Below, piece by piece: positions 45,011 through 54,847 of a stretch of 64,000 bases of DNA. The notes below the pieces were generated by a model that searched no databases, was not told the DNA's origin, and worked only from the letters and a program-made list of their open reading frames with translations. The stretch is from Agapetus fuscipes (Eukaryota > Arthropoda > Insecta > Trichoptera > Glossosomatidae), in NCBI GenBank assembly GCA_951799405.1, contig OX637343.1, forward strand, positions 14,486,524 to 14,550,523, read 5' to 3'. The translations under genes and the position numbers were made by a program. Within the stretch, counting starts at the first letter, position 1. Every line of letters starts with the position of its first letter.

Positions 45011-45164
45011 AGTCTTTGTGCAAGAAAATATTTTTGATACGCTTTTGACAATGCCATGTCTGTTTTGAAGAATGGTTGTAAGACTGAAGAGTTTATTATG
45101 TTTAAACATTGAGTTTTCGTGGTGCAAAAGTTAAACATATAGTTTTTCTGCAAACCTCTATTAT

Positions 45165-45417
45165 ATATCATCTGTATTGCAAAGATAAATTTCCATTTTA
45201 GATTCACATTTAGTGTATTAGTAAACAGACACTATAAGTTCACGATAACACAGTCGCATGCGTACTTACAAAACAAAATAAAAGCTAATTTCAAATGAAC
45301 ATTATCCCTTAAACTCTTGATGGCCTTAGCTGAAACAGGATTGACATTGAAAAAGTGAACCGTTTTTTACAGTTTTGGTAGTCAGCGTCGTACCGACCTA
45401 TATTAAGTCAAGGAAGC
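45165..45417 (-). repeat. LINE 3' tail, diverged
   Basis: CATCTGTATTGCAAAGATAA to ATATTAAGTCAAGGAAGCC, similar to the third-subfamily tail at 19955-20130, including the flanking TATAGAGGTTTGCAGAAAA word in reverse. Confidence 0.65.
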
Positions 45418-46083
45418 CTTTAAAATTTTGGGCTTTTACTTTCTTGTGGACCCAAAGGCCTATTTTTTTTAAATCTATTCTGATTCGAATAGGTTAACTT
45501 TTATAAATATCCAGCGTCATAGAAAAAAAAATATCGTTAGAGAAATTTAATGAAAAACATTATTTTATGAAATATCAAAATTTCTCAAGTTTTTTAATGT
45601 TCCATTCTATTTTTTTTTTATAATTTGTTAATATATTTATAAGTGCAGTATAATAAAAATTCGTTTAAAATATGAAAACAAGACAGACTTATGTAAGATT
45701 AAGTAGAAAAAAAACGTACGTAACATACGAGGGATTTGAAGTGTGTACATTTTTACAATTACATAGGTTTTATGCAGTTTCTTGTAAGGAAATCATTTCT
45801 TGTATTTTTTTACGTAATTGAACTGTTTGGAAACGAACGAAACTTCCGAAGTTCCTTTTGGTCAGCGAAGCCAAACATTTTAAATCAAAATCATACGATT
45901 TATATCTCGTTGTGGAAAAGTTGGAAGAAAATAAATGAAATTTCGAATTTCAAGGAGAGTTGTTATGCATTATTGTTAACTTCCCATATATCGTGCGTAG
46001 AATCCAAATTTTGATAACTTATAAGGTGCAAAATGAATAGATGAAAGAAATGATTAATATTATAAAGATTTATTTGATGAGGG
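45418..46083. other. No gene recognised
   Basis: AT-rich; a 92-codon frame at 45736-46014 has no recognisable domain. Confidence 0.4.
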
Positions 46084-46325
46084 TTTTTTTTGTGACCACC
46101 CATACTGCAAAAAATGGTTCACTTTGCCAATGTCACCCCTGTTTCAGGAAAGGACGGCAAGAGTTGCAGGGCTTATGTTCATTTGAGATTGGGTTTTTAT
46201 ATTGTAGGTCCACATGCGGCATGTGTTAGCGAGAAATTATACATGTCTGCTTGTGGGAATGCATTTAATATAAATCTTAAATGATATATATATCTTTGCA
46301 GCTTAGATTAGATTAGATTATATTA
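46084..46325 (+). repeat. LINE 3' tail, subfamily A
   Basis: GACCACCCATACTGCAAAAA to GCTTAGATTAGATTAGATTA; the head is truncated. Confidence 0.8.
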
Positions 46326-46326
46326 G

Positions 46327-46545
46327 ACACCTCAAGGGTCCTCTGCGAGCTTGATCGTCGCAATAAAAAGCGCCAATTCTCAAGAAAGATCTAATTGCTG
46401 TAAGGCTAGAAAGACCTTTGTTACAGATGGGTAATTTTTCAACCAAGCAAACAGCATATTTAAGTATTTTTTGTAGCCCTGCTGGAAATCGAACCAACAA
46501 CCTTTAGATTACGAGTCTGAAGCCACTAGACTACGGATCAGTAGT
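46327..46545 (-). repeat. tRNA-derived SINE, family 1, diverged
   Basis: Minus strand: CTGATCCGTAGTCTAGTGGC and GGTTGGTTCGATTTCCAGCA, body, ending at CCCTTGAGGTG. Confidence 0.7.
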
Positions 46546-46813
46546 GTTGGTATCCATATAACAAACAATCACTGAATCTACTCGCTCTTGATAGGCTTTT
46601 CGGGTCGTCACTTTTCGTTATGAATCTATACCTGAAGCGCTATTCTGCTAAACCCTCACATAAGGCGACGAGATAGCGATTCGTGTCCAAAAATGAGACG
46701 TGCTGTGATTTTTTTTTATCTATGAAGTTCTTTCGCAAGCGCTACCAAGCACCGACTTGGATTGATATCCAAGGTGTAAGGAATTTAGCAGAGTAACGCT
46801 TCTGGTCTCAGTA

Positions 46814-47055
46814 CCCTTAGTACGAGTTGCAAAACTTGAGTAAAGTTAAGTTTACGGAAACTATTAAAGAGTGATTTTCCCCAAAATCTGCCATTTTGGT
46901 TTCTTACACTTCATGGTCTTAGCAAAAGAGTTACAGTGATGAAGAAAATCAAGTTCAAACAAACAAAAACGGCAGATTTTAATGGGAAAACCATTCTTTA
47001 ATACTTTCCGTAAACTCTACTTTAATTAATCAAGTTTTGCAACTCGTACTAAGGG
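46814..47055. mobile_element. TA-type foldback MITE, best copy
   Basis: CCCTTAGTACGAGTTGCAAA at the left and its mirror TTTTGCAACTCGTACTAAGG(G) at the right, TA on both flanks (46812-46813, 47056-47057). Confidence 0.85.
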
Positions 47056-47837
47056 TACTCGTTCTGTGGTCTTCAAGTTATCTAGAAGTTCTTTTATCCT
47101 CTTCTGAATGATGATCGAAGATTCCAAAACTCACTTCAATTCTTGATTTCCCTCATGCACATTGCACATTTATAATAATCTATCAAACATTTTTTTTTTT
47201 GCAAAATAGAATGCAAATCACTCTGTAATGAATAAAGTAGTACCTAATTACTGTAGCGCGTACAGAGTTCAACTCTTGCTCCGAGTTGGAGGCATCGTCT
47301 CGATGTTGATTGCCCTTGGCGATCCCCCTTATCGCTATCGCATCCACAAGTGTCATGACTCTAATTAAAATGGCGACCCACCATGCGCTGCTGTCAAGTT
47401 ATGCTATTTTATCACCGGCAGATCTTCATGCAACCTTTGCTTACTATATTTATAATCTTTAATCTAAGTCGCAAAGGTAAATAAGCATGTCGGGTTTTTT
47501 TTCTCGTATATACTAGAAGTTACTTGTCACGTGTGTTTTTACGCTTCCAAGTGGAAACTTATGTGTACTCTGTAAAAGTTTAACAATAATAATAGTATTA
47601 CTTACTTTACTTACTTACTTAGTCAGCCACTTCTTGTCCACTGCTGGACATAGAACGGCGGTCTGGTATGAGCGAGAGATCGAATGATCTGGAGTATGCA
47701 AGAATGATCCCTTTTGTACCTATATATACGGACTGTAAAGGGCATCAGTGGATTACTACCATCATACTAGAGCCAGATTGTTCTACACACTAGCGTACAA
47801 GTTCAGGCGCGCGTGGGTACTTCAAACCCTTCGAGGG
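47056..47837. other. No gene; traces of LTR-like sequence
   Basis: CTTTTGTACCTATATATACG near 47709 and AGAGCCAGATTGTTCTACAC near 47770 resemble parts of the LTR fragment at 55990-56640. Otherwise unassigned. Confidence 0.35.
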
Positions 47838-48084
47838 GCTATTCTTAGACATTTTAGTCGTTGGTTGAGCCCACGCTTTGACAAACTTATGGTGTCTGCG
47901 CTGGAAGTTTCATCAGCACGGTCATTCTTACCTACCGAATTTTGTAATATTTGTATGAAGACAAATCAGCTGTTAACTTGCGGCCATCTTGGATTGACAG
48001 GTCTTCATACAAATGCATCATTAGTTTGTCGAAGCGTGGGCTCAACGGACGACTAAAATGTCTAAGAATAGCACCGTTAGTTTG
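47838..48084. mobile_element. MITE I, complete copy
   Basis: Ends GCTATTCTTAGACATTTTAG and CTAAAATGTCTAAGAATAGC are mirrored. Internal MITE II piece (CACGGTCATTCTTACCTACC) and the GCGGCCATCTTGGATTGACA core are present, core orientation opposite to the 22839 copy. Confidence 0.8.
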
Positions 48085-48239
48085 TAACCATGTATTTATA
48101 AACATCACAGGTTTTTTCTTCAAGTATGAGAATAGATAATATATACAGATGTAGAATAGAGAAGAAGGAATAGATTCCGAAATGACTTATTATGATTTAT
48201 GAATGTGTGCGGTAGAAACCAGTATATGAGAGTGCTTGA

Positions 48240-48505
48240 CTGATAGGTTGGGCTCCTTGACTGATAGGTTGGTACGAGGCTGACCACCCGTGCTGTAAAA
48301 ATCGGTTCACTTTTGCCAATGCCACCCCGGTTCAGGGAACGGCGGCAGGAGTTGCAAGGTTTATGTCCATGTGAGGTTTTCTTTATTTGTATGCACACAT
48401 GCAGAATGTGTAGGCGCGAACCTACATGTGCCTGTCTGTGGGCATGCATTTCATATGAGCCTTAAATGCTTACATATCCTTGCAGCTTAGATTATAGATT
48501 ATAGA
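48240..48505 (+). repeat. LINE 3' tail, diverged variant
   Basis: CTTGACTGATAGGTTGGTAC to GCAGCTTAGATTATAGATTA. Shares CCACCCCGGTTCAGG and GCGCGAACCTACATGTGC with 21512-21715. Followed by a short RT C-terminal remnant (ATGGTTTGGGTATCTAGAAA) to about 48570. Confidence 0.75.
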
Positions 48506-48577
48506 ACGTACAAAGGAGAACAATAAAATGGTTTGGGTATCTAGAAAGAATGGACTATAAACGAATGATTTAAATCT

Positions 48578-51447
48578 GTTCCTTGACTTATAGGTTGTTA
48601 TGCGGCTGACCACCCATAATATAAAAATTGGTTCACTTTGCCAACGTCACCCCTGTTTCAGGGAAGGACGGCAAGAGTTGCAAGGCTTACATGGGCCTGA
48701 AATATGCAGTGACCACTATCTCTTATGCGCTAAAATAATGATTGGAGAAGTAAGAAAGAAGAAACGTAAGAAGAAAGTAAGAAAGCCAAGAATAAAAGTA
48801 GAAAGTCTGAGTGATGAAAACGTGAAAGTGAAGTATAAATCAGAAATACAAAAAAAGTTAAGTGTGAATGAACTTGAAAAGAATGTGAATGAAAAAGATA
48901 TTGAAAGCATGTGGAAGGATATGAAAGAAAGAATGATTGAATGTGCTCGAAAAGTATGTGGAGAAACGAAAGGTGGAAGATTAAAAGGGGATGCCTGGTG
49001 GAATGCTAAAGTAAAAGAGGCTGTGAAAGTAAAGAAGGAATGTTACAAAAAGTGGCTGAACGACAGGAATGATAGAAAGCTAGAAGATGAATATAAGATA
49101 GCCAAGCGAATGGCGAAGAATGTAGTTTATGAAAGCAAAGCGAATGAACAGAGAAAGATTGATGAAAAAATGAACAGAAGTTTCACCGACAGTAGGAAGG
49201 AATTCTGGAGATGGGTCGGTGCCATTAGGAATAAAGATTCTGCATTGACCACCCCAGGAATCAAAAGTGCTGTCGGTGAGATGGTATGGGAGAATGATGA
49301 AGTATGTAAGAGATGGAAAGAATATTTTGAAGGGATTTTTGGTCGGGGCGAAAGAAATTTGTTTAGAAAAATGACAGAAGAGAATGAATTTAGGATTTTG
49401 AAAGAGGAAATAAAAGTATCTATTGAATGTTTGAAGAATGGAAAGTCTGCTGGGTTTGATGGAATAAATGGTGAAATGTTGAAAGCAGGAGGTGAATGCG
49501 TGATAGATTGGATGTACGAATTATGTAAGCTTTGTGTGAATGCAGGAGTAGTACCGATGGATTGGAGGAAGGCAGTCATTGTTCCCATTTACAAAGGTAA
49601 AGGGGACAAAAAAGACTGTCAGAACTTCAGACCAATCAGTCTACTCAGTATACCAGGAAAAGTCTTCTGTAAGGTGATTATAAAAAATGTGATTCTGACT
49701 ACTAGTGAAAGGATTTCCGATATACAGTCCGGCTTTATGGCCGGTAGAGGCTGTGTTGATCAGATTTTTACTCTACGACAACTTGTTGAAAAACAATTGT
49801 CGGTGAGGCGGAAGCTGTTCACGGCCTTTGTAGATCTGGAAAAGGCTTTTGACTCAGTAGACAGAGGTATGTTATGGGATGTTTTGAAAGCATACGGAGT
49901 GAATGGGGCTCTCCTAGGTGCGGTGCATGCAAACTATGAAAATAGTAAGGCATGTGTTCGTATTGATGGTGAGTATAGTGAGTGGTTTGAAGTTTATAAG
50001 GGTGTGAGGCAAGGATGTGTGATGAGTCCATGGCTATTTAACATAGTCATGGACAAGTGTGTCAGAGATGCTCGACTTAATGATTGTGGATTGACGATAG
50101 GAGAGAGCAAAGTGAGTGTTTTACTGTATGCAGATGATGCAGTTCTTGTTTCTGATTCAGCAGTAGAATTGCAAACAATGCTCTCTAGATTGAATGAAGC
50201 TTTGTTAGGTAACCATCTGAAGTTGAATGCAAGTAAGACGAAAGTATTGATTTTTGAAAGAGATGATGAAAGTATGAATTATGAATTTAAAATTAATGGA
50301 ATGAATGTTGATGTCGTAAATGAGTTTGTATACCTGGGAAGTATGTTTGAAAAAGATGGAAGAATGACCGGTGAATTTGAAAGAAGAGTAATGAAGGGCA
50401 GGTGTGTACTGGGTGCCACAGCTTGTATCGCCAAAAATCAAAACATATCTAAAAATGCTCGATTGGCGGTACGCAGTGGCATACTTTTACCCACCTTGAT
50501 GTATGGAAGCGAGGCCTGGACGGTGAATGAAAGTGAAATTAGTAAAGTCCATACTGTTGAAATGGACTTTCTAAGAAGTATGATTGGGAAAAAACGGAGT
50601 GACAGGGTGAGGAATGATTTTGTAAGAGAAGAATGTGGTGCAAGAGAAAGTGTGAAAGTGAAGATTAAAAGAAGTTTGTTAAGATGGTTTGGGCATATGG
50701 AGAGAATGAATGAGGAAAGACTGACGAAGAAAGTATATGTTGGTAGAATAGATGGATGTCGTGGTAGAGGAAGACCGAGAAAGGTATGGATGGACCAAAT
50801 ATCCGAAATTGCGAATGAATGGAATATCCAGAGTCATAATAAAAGAAGAGCTTGTATGAAGAAGGTTATGACTCTGGAGGAAATGAAAGAAGTATGTAAG
50901 GATAGAAAGAAATGGCGGTTGATCTGTGATGTTGGCGGCTGGGGTTTGTTAAAGTAAAATTGGTTTTGTGATTTGGTTTTTTATGTCAATGTATATATTG
51001 TTATTTTATTGATTTTAAAAATGTAATTTGTCATGTATGTTCCTTGACTTATAGGTTGTTATGCGGCTGACCACCCATACTGTAAAAAAAATTGGTTCAC
51101 TTTGCCAATGTCACCCCTGTTTCAGGGAAGGACGGCAAGAGTTGCAAGGCTTATGTTCATTTGAGATTGGGTTTTTATATTGTAGGTCCACATGCGGCAT
51201 GTGTTAGCGCGAAATTATACATATCTGCTTGTGGGAATGCATTTAATATAAATCTTAAATGATATATATCTTTGCAGCTTAGATTAGATTAGATTAGATT
51301 AGATGTGCATTTGAGATTGGGTTTTTATATTGTAGGTCCACATGCGGCATGTGTTAGCGCGAAATTATACATATCTGCTTGTGGGAATGCATTTAGTATA
51401 AATCTTAATTGATATATATCTTTGCAGCTTAGATTAGATTAGATTAG
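48578..51447 (+). mobile_element. Longest LINE copy, subfamily A, 5'-truncated and chimeric
   Basis: A 3'-UTR head (48578-48689) is joined at GGCTTA to the end of the endonuclease coding region, followed by the RT gene to 50957, a complete 3' UTR, a GATTA array (about 51278-51304) and a ~145-bp duplicate of the tail to 51447. Confidence 0.85.
48691..50957 (+). CDS. Non-LTR retrotransposon reverse transcriptase (RTE-like), endonuclease deleted
   Basis: Continuous frame of about 755 codons ending WGLLK* at 50957. It begins with the last motif of an AP-type endonuclease (CSDHYLLC), so nearly all of that domain is missing. The reverse transcriptase follows: NGKSAGFDGINGEML, the D412 block FVDLEKAFDSVD, GVRQGCVMSPWLFN, and the catalytic Y510-A-D512-D513 (numbers from the ATG at 48600), then LNASKTKVL. 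The C-terminus has LRWFGHMERM and GRGRPRKVWMDQ. The protein would reverse-transcribe its own RNA at a nicked target. Upstream codons 48600-48690 come from the fused 3'-UTR and are not genuine. Without the endonuclease this copy is probably not autonomous, but the RT core has no visible lesion. Clade assignment (RTE-like) rests on tail type and C-terminal motifs. Confidence 0.85.
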
Positions 51448-51868
51448 ATAAAGAGTTTACAAAGAGAATGTCAAAGGTAAGCGTGGAAAAAAAAGACCGA
51501 GGAATGAATGGATTGATCAAATGACTGTATTCTGCAGAGTGAGAAGAGAGAAGGGCATGCATGAAGAGAGTGATGAATATCGGAAAAAATATCCAAGGAC
51601 AGAACAAAGTGGAGACGCATCTGCGGAGATGCTGGCCACTTGGTGGCTGAATACAAGTAAAAGAGCATAGGCTAGTTCTTCTTCCAAGAAAAAACCTAAA
51701 CTGCGTATAAACAAAGATCTCACAAATTGAAGTAAAATTTTGGTATCTATCAACGTTGGACGCGCACCAAAAATGTTTTCAACAACTGAATCTAATTTAC
51801 TCGTATTGCCAAATTATTCCTTCGGCTAGTTCTAATTAACAAACATTTTGCAACCTCATTATATATAT
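51448..51868 (+). pseudogene. LINE coding remnant and unassigned DNA
   Basis: 51465-51640 keeps a decayed RT C-terminus (plus-strand GKRGKKRPRNEWIDQM). The remainder to the LTR boundary is AT-rich and ends in the ATATAT run next to the LTR. Confidence 0.55.
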
Positions 51869-52324
51869 TGTTACGTTTTTCCTTAGGGTTCTTTAAATTA
51901 AAACACAAGTTTAACACAAGTTAGCCATACAGTTTATTTACACAGACTTTCTTACAATAGATTTATTTTAACAGACTTATTCTAACAGATTTATTTTAAC
52001 ACACTTATTTATTTCGTACAGATTACATTTATTTTACACCATATTGGTCGCCCTAGCAACTAGATATTCCTCTGTGTGAGTGCTCCGAAAGACTGACTCC
52101 CTTCAGCCGAATGTCGCCCTTCTTATAGCGGAACCTAGGGGCCATTCTAGCCTGCCCTAGAAAGTTCCACTACCACAGTTGTATAGACGATTCTGGACAT
52201 ATTTATTTCATGAAGAGTCCATTTCCTACCTACATACACACCTTACAATTACAATCGTCTGGGCCAGAACATTCTCTCAAAACACACGTACACCAATAAA
52301 CATCTACCAGTGTATTTCGTTACA
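51869..52324 (-). repeat. 3' LTR of DEK element copy 2
   Basis: 456 bp, near-identical to 54393-54847. Minus strand starts TGTAACGAAATACACTGG. Confidence 0.9.
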
Positions 52325-54040
52325 TTATCCCCCCCTTAGGCTGTTCCGCCCCGGAACAGTCTTTTCTTTAAGAAGGTACGGGCAGTTTGACCCACAGTTG
52401 CATCTAGTGGTCAGGAAAAATGACGTTCCACGGAATTTTCCCCTTAGGGTTTTGCCCGTCATTGCTGGCTGGTGTGGGGGGGGGTGCTTTCCTCTTGGCG
52501 GCCGGCATGGGCACCTTTCCTTGGTTGGGGGCGCCGCCTTGCGTCCCCGGTCGGCCACCGCTCCTCGGCTCCGCTTGCTCGCCGGCTCCTGCGTCAAAGG
52601 ATCAGAATCCTTGGTCGTCGGAGCCGCTCTCCTGCTCGGAAACGGAGTTCTCACTCTCGGTCTCGTCATCTGACTCGCTGGGTTGCTTCCTGCCGCGCCA
52701 TGCTTGGGTCGTCCCTTCTGCTTGCTCTGCTTGGCTGAGCCCCTGCGGGCGGGGGCGCGGCGCCTGCGGGAGGGAGCGCCCCCCTCCCCCACTGACGGGT
52801 CAAAGTCAGAGTCCGCCTCCTGTCCGGAGCCACTCGGGTTGAACGAGCCATCTGAATCCCCTAATTCATCCCTGCTGACTTTGGGTCCCCGCACTTTGGT
52901 TTCCGGATCTGTTTCATACTCCTCGTTAGAGTAATCTCTCTTGACAATAGCAGCAGCGGACCTTCTGGGCCTGCCTCCCGTGGCCTCGCCGCGGTCAGTC
53001 ACCGGCCTCTCCTTCATCAGCCCCCTGGCGTGCGAGGAGGCCTGCTTTGGCAGCAACAGGAAGCCCACCACCCTGCTGGCCAGCTCCGTGGGCGCGCCCC
53101 TCTTGTCCAAGCCTAGCTTCTCGCACAGCGTCCGCAGCTGCTTGGGCTCCAGCTTCTGCACCTCCTCCAGCTTGGCCTTGTGCTCAGGCGTGTCCTTCTC
53201 AAACTCGTAGCCCTTGAACTTCTTTTTGTTGCGCTTGATCTTGATGAGGTTCGTGCGGCACAATTGATTGTACAGGAACTTGAGGTCCTCCATCTTGAAC
53301 CTGGAGATGGCCACCTCCACGTCGGGGATGTGGTCGATGGGGATGCCCCGGCCCGCGGGCACGGGCACCGGCGGCTCCACGGCCTTCTTCTTCTTGGGCG
53401 CCTCCTCCACGGCCTCCTCCGCCTTCTTCTTGGGCGCGGGCTTCTTCTTCACACTGTTGGCCTTCTTGGCCTTCTTCTTGTCCTTGGCGTCCTCATCCTC
53501 CTCCTTGGCGTCCGTCTCCTCCTTTGCATCCTTGTCAGCCTTCACCTCGGCCGAGTCACTCTTGCCGTTTTCAGCCGACTTGACATCATCTTTTTCATCT
53601 TTGCTGTCAGCTGCGTCCTCAGCCTTGAGCTGGCCGTTGTTTTTGGCCTTCAGGTCTCCCTTCCCCAACTTCTGAGACGACTCATCCTCAGTTGACATAT
53701 CGGCCTTTTTGTCATCCTGATTATCACTTAATTTTACACTATCAGTGTCCACCGACATTTTTAAGGCTAGGTTTTTAGCCCTCTCCTCCTTCCAACCAGC
53801 TAGGTCTTCCCTCAAGCTCTTGAAGTTGGCAGCCATCTTTGTTTTAAACTCTTCCACGGCTCGCTCGCGGTCCCCTCCAGACGCCATGACAAAATATGCC
53901 GGGTCTTCGCCTGACTGTTCCAAGGCCTCCATGAGGCGTGCTTGTAAGGCCGCCTTCCCTCCTGAGGTCTCCAGGTCCCTCTCCAGAAGCTCATTCTTAA
54001 GCTCATAGGCTTTGAGGTCCTTGATGTTCACCTTAGCCAT
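52325..54040 (-). CDS. SAP + DEK-domain protein borne by LTR element, copy 2
   Basis: Intronless 571-codon frame from ATG at 54038-54040 to TAA at 52325-52327, which abuts the 3' LTR. Residues 5-40: SAP domain (LKAYELKNELLERDLETSGG). 41-95: helical segment with WKEE. 100-225: acidic and Lys-rich linker (EEDEDAKDKKK, PAPKKKAEEA). 229-332: DEK homology (IPIDHIPDVEVAISRF, then KGYEFEKDTPEHK and LCEKLGLDKRGAPTELASRV). 355-450: basic Ser/Arg-rich tail. About 520-571: shared with the retrotransposon 3' end, reading through the polypurine tract (SLRGG*). Vertebrate DEK is about 375 residues, so this protein is longer at both ends. DEK proteins bind and supercoil DNA and act in chromatin; the function here is inferred. 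The N-terminal SAP part may come from the parental gag, making a gag-host fusion. Compared with copy 1 it has in-frame insertions near residues 268 (IK) and about 475 (QE) and a one-codon deletion near 190. Confidence 0.85.
   Translation of the reverse strand: MAKVNIKDLKAYELKNELLERDLETSGGKAALQARLMEALEQSGEDPAYFVMASGGDRERAVEEFKTKMAANFKSLREDLAGWKEERAKNLALKMSVDTDSVKLSDNQDDKKADMSTEDESSQKLGKGDLKAKNNGQLKAEDAADSKDEKDDVKSAENGKSDSAEVKADKDAKEETDAKEEDEDAKDKKKAKKANSVKKKPAPKKKAEEAVEEAPKKKKAVEPPVPVPAGRGIPIDHIPDVEVAISRFKMEDLKFLYNQLCRTNLIKIKRNKKKFKGYEFEKDTPEHKAKLEEVQKLEPKQLRTLCEKLGLDKRGAPTELASRVVGFLLLPKQASSHARGLMKERPVTDRGEATGGRPRRSAAAIVKRDYSNEEYETDPETKVRGPKVSRDELGDSDGSFNPSGSGQEADSDFDPSVGEGGAPSRRRRAPARRGSAKQSKQKGRPKHGAAGSNPASQMTRPRVRTPFPSRRAAPTTKDSDPLTQEPASKRSRGAVADRGRKAAPPTKERCPCRPPRGKHPPPHQPAMTGKTLRGKFRGTSFFLTTRCNCGSNCPYLLKEKTVPGRNSLRGG
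52328..52337 (-). other. Polypurine tract
   Basis: Minus strand AAGGGGGGGA lies three bases before the TG of the 3' LTR, the expected place for plus-strand priming. The stop codon of the DEK frame lies between tract and LTR. Confidence 0.8.
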
Positions 54041-54377
54041 TTTTTTTATTTTAACAAAAATTTAAATTTACTTCAAAACAAATTATTTTACAAAAAAAAT
54101 ATTTTTAAATTTCAAATAATGATATTAGATAATGATTATTTACTTTGCTTCGTCAGATCGGCTAGCTTTACTAACACTAGCACAATATTATTAACACGTT
54201 ATCTATGCACACTTCAATCAAATTTTTAGCGGGTAACCACACGATCGTTTTTAATTCAAGTTTAATCAGTTTTATTTAAAACTTTTTTTTTTTTATTCAT
54301 TAGTTTTTATTATGTTGTCCAGAAATATTTTTCAATAGTCTTAAGCACAGATTTCTTTTGGTACTTGGTTTTAAATC

Positions 54378-54391
54378 TCACACCGACACCA
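54378..54391 (-). other. Primer-binding site candidate of copy 2
   Basis: Minus strand TGGTGTCGGTGTGA, one base inside the 5' LTR, identical in copy 1 although surrounding bases differ. The tRNA is not identified. Confidence 0.65.
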
Positions 54392-54392
54392 T

Positions 54393-54847
54393 TGTTACGT
54401 TTTTCCTGGGTTCTTTTAAATTAAAACACAAGTTTAACACAAGTTAGCCATACAGTTTATTTACACAGACTTTCTTACAATAGATTTATTTTAACAGACT
54501 TATTCTAACAGATTTATTTTAACACACTTATTTATTTCGTACAGATTACATTTATTTTACACCATATTGGTCGCCCTAGCAACTAGATATTCCTCTGTGT
54601 GAGTGCTCCGAAAGACTGACTCCCTTCAGCCGAATGTCGCCCTTCTTATAGCGGAACCTAGGGGCCATTCTAGCCTGCCCTAGAAAGTTCCACTACCACA
54701 GTTGTATAGACGATTCTGGACATATTTATTTCATGAAGAGTCCATTTCCTACCTACATACACACCTTACAATTACAATCGTCTGGGCCAGAACATTCTCT
54801 CAAAACACACGTACACCAATAAACATCTACCAGTGTATTTCGTTACA
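54393..54847 (-). repeat. 5' LTR of DEK element copy 2
   Basis: 455 bp, minus strand TGTAACG ... CGTAACA. It contains the TATA-like site, several AATAAA words (for example complement of 54524-54534) and a run of related CTGTTA(A)AATAA units between 54470 and 54530. Confidence 0.9.
54614..54650 (-). promoter_or_regulatory. LTR promoter: TATA and initiator
   Basis: The minus strand has CTATAAGAAGG (TATA core at 54645-54650) and GGGAGTCAGTC with the insect initiator TCAGTC at 54614-54619, about 30 bp downstream. The same pair is in the 3' LTR. It would drive the DEK transcript and sets the U3/R border near 54617. Confidence 0.65.

Larger units (their letters stand above)
51869..54847 (-). mobile_element. 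Complete non-autonomous LTR retrotransposon carrying a SAP-DEK gene
   Basis: 2979-bp element with 3' LTR 51869-52324, internal region 52325-54392 and 5' LTR 54393-54847 (minus orientation). All structural parts are visible: TG...CA termini, a PBS candidate, a promoter-like TATA/Inr in the LTR, AATAAA signals, one internal frame and a polypurine tract. Flanks: ATATAT ends the left side (to 51868) and starts the right side (from 54848), consistent with a 4-6 bp TSD in low-complexity DNA. There is no protease, RT or integrase, so it must have moved with enzymes supplied in trans. The two LTRs differ mainly by a small indel near one end (CCTTAGGGTTC versus CCTGGGTTC), so insertion was recent. Confidence 0.88.

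Noticed and set aside
51869..54847. Segmental duplication as the explanation for the two DEK copies
   Set aside because: The outer flanks differ, copy 2 ends precisely at LTRs with matching flank bases, and PBS and PPT are present, so retrotransposition fits better.
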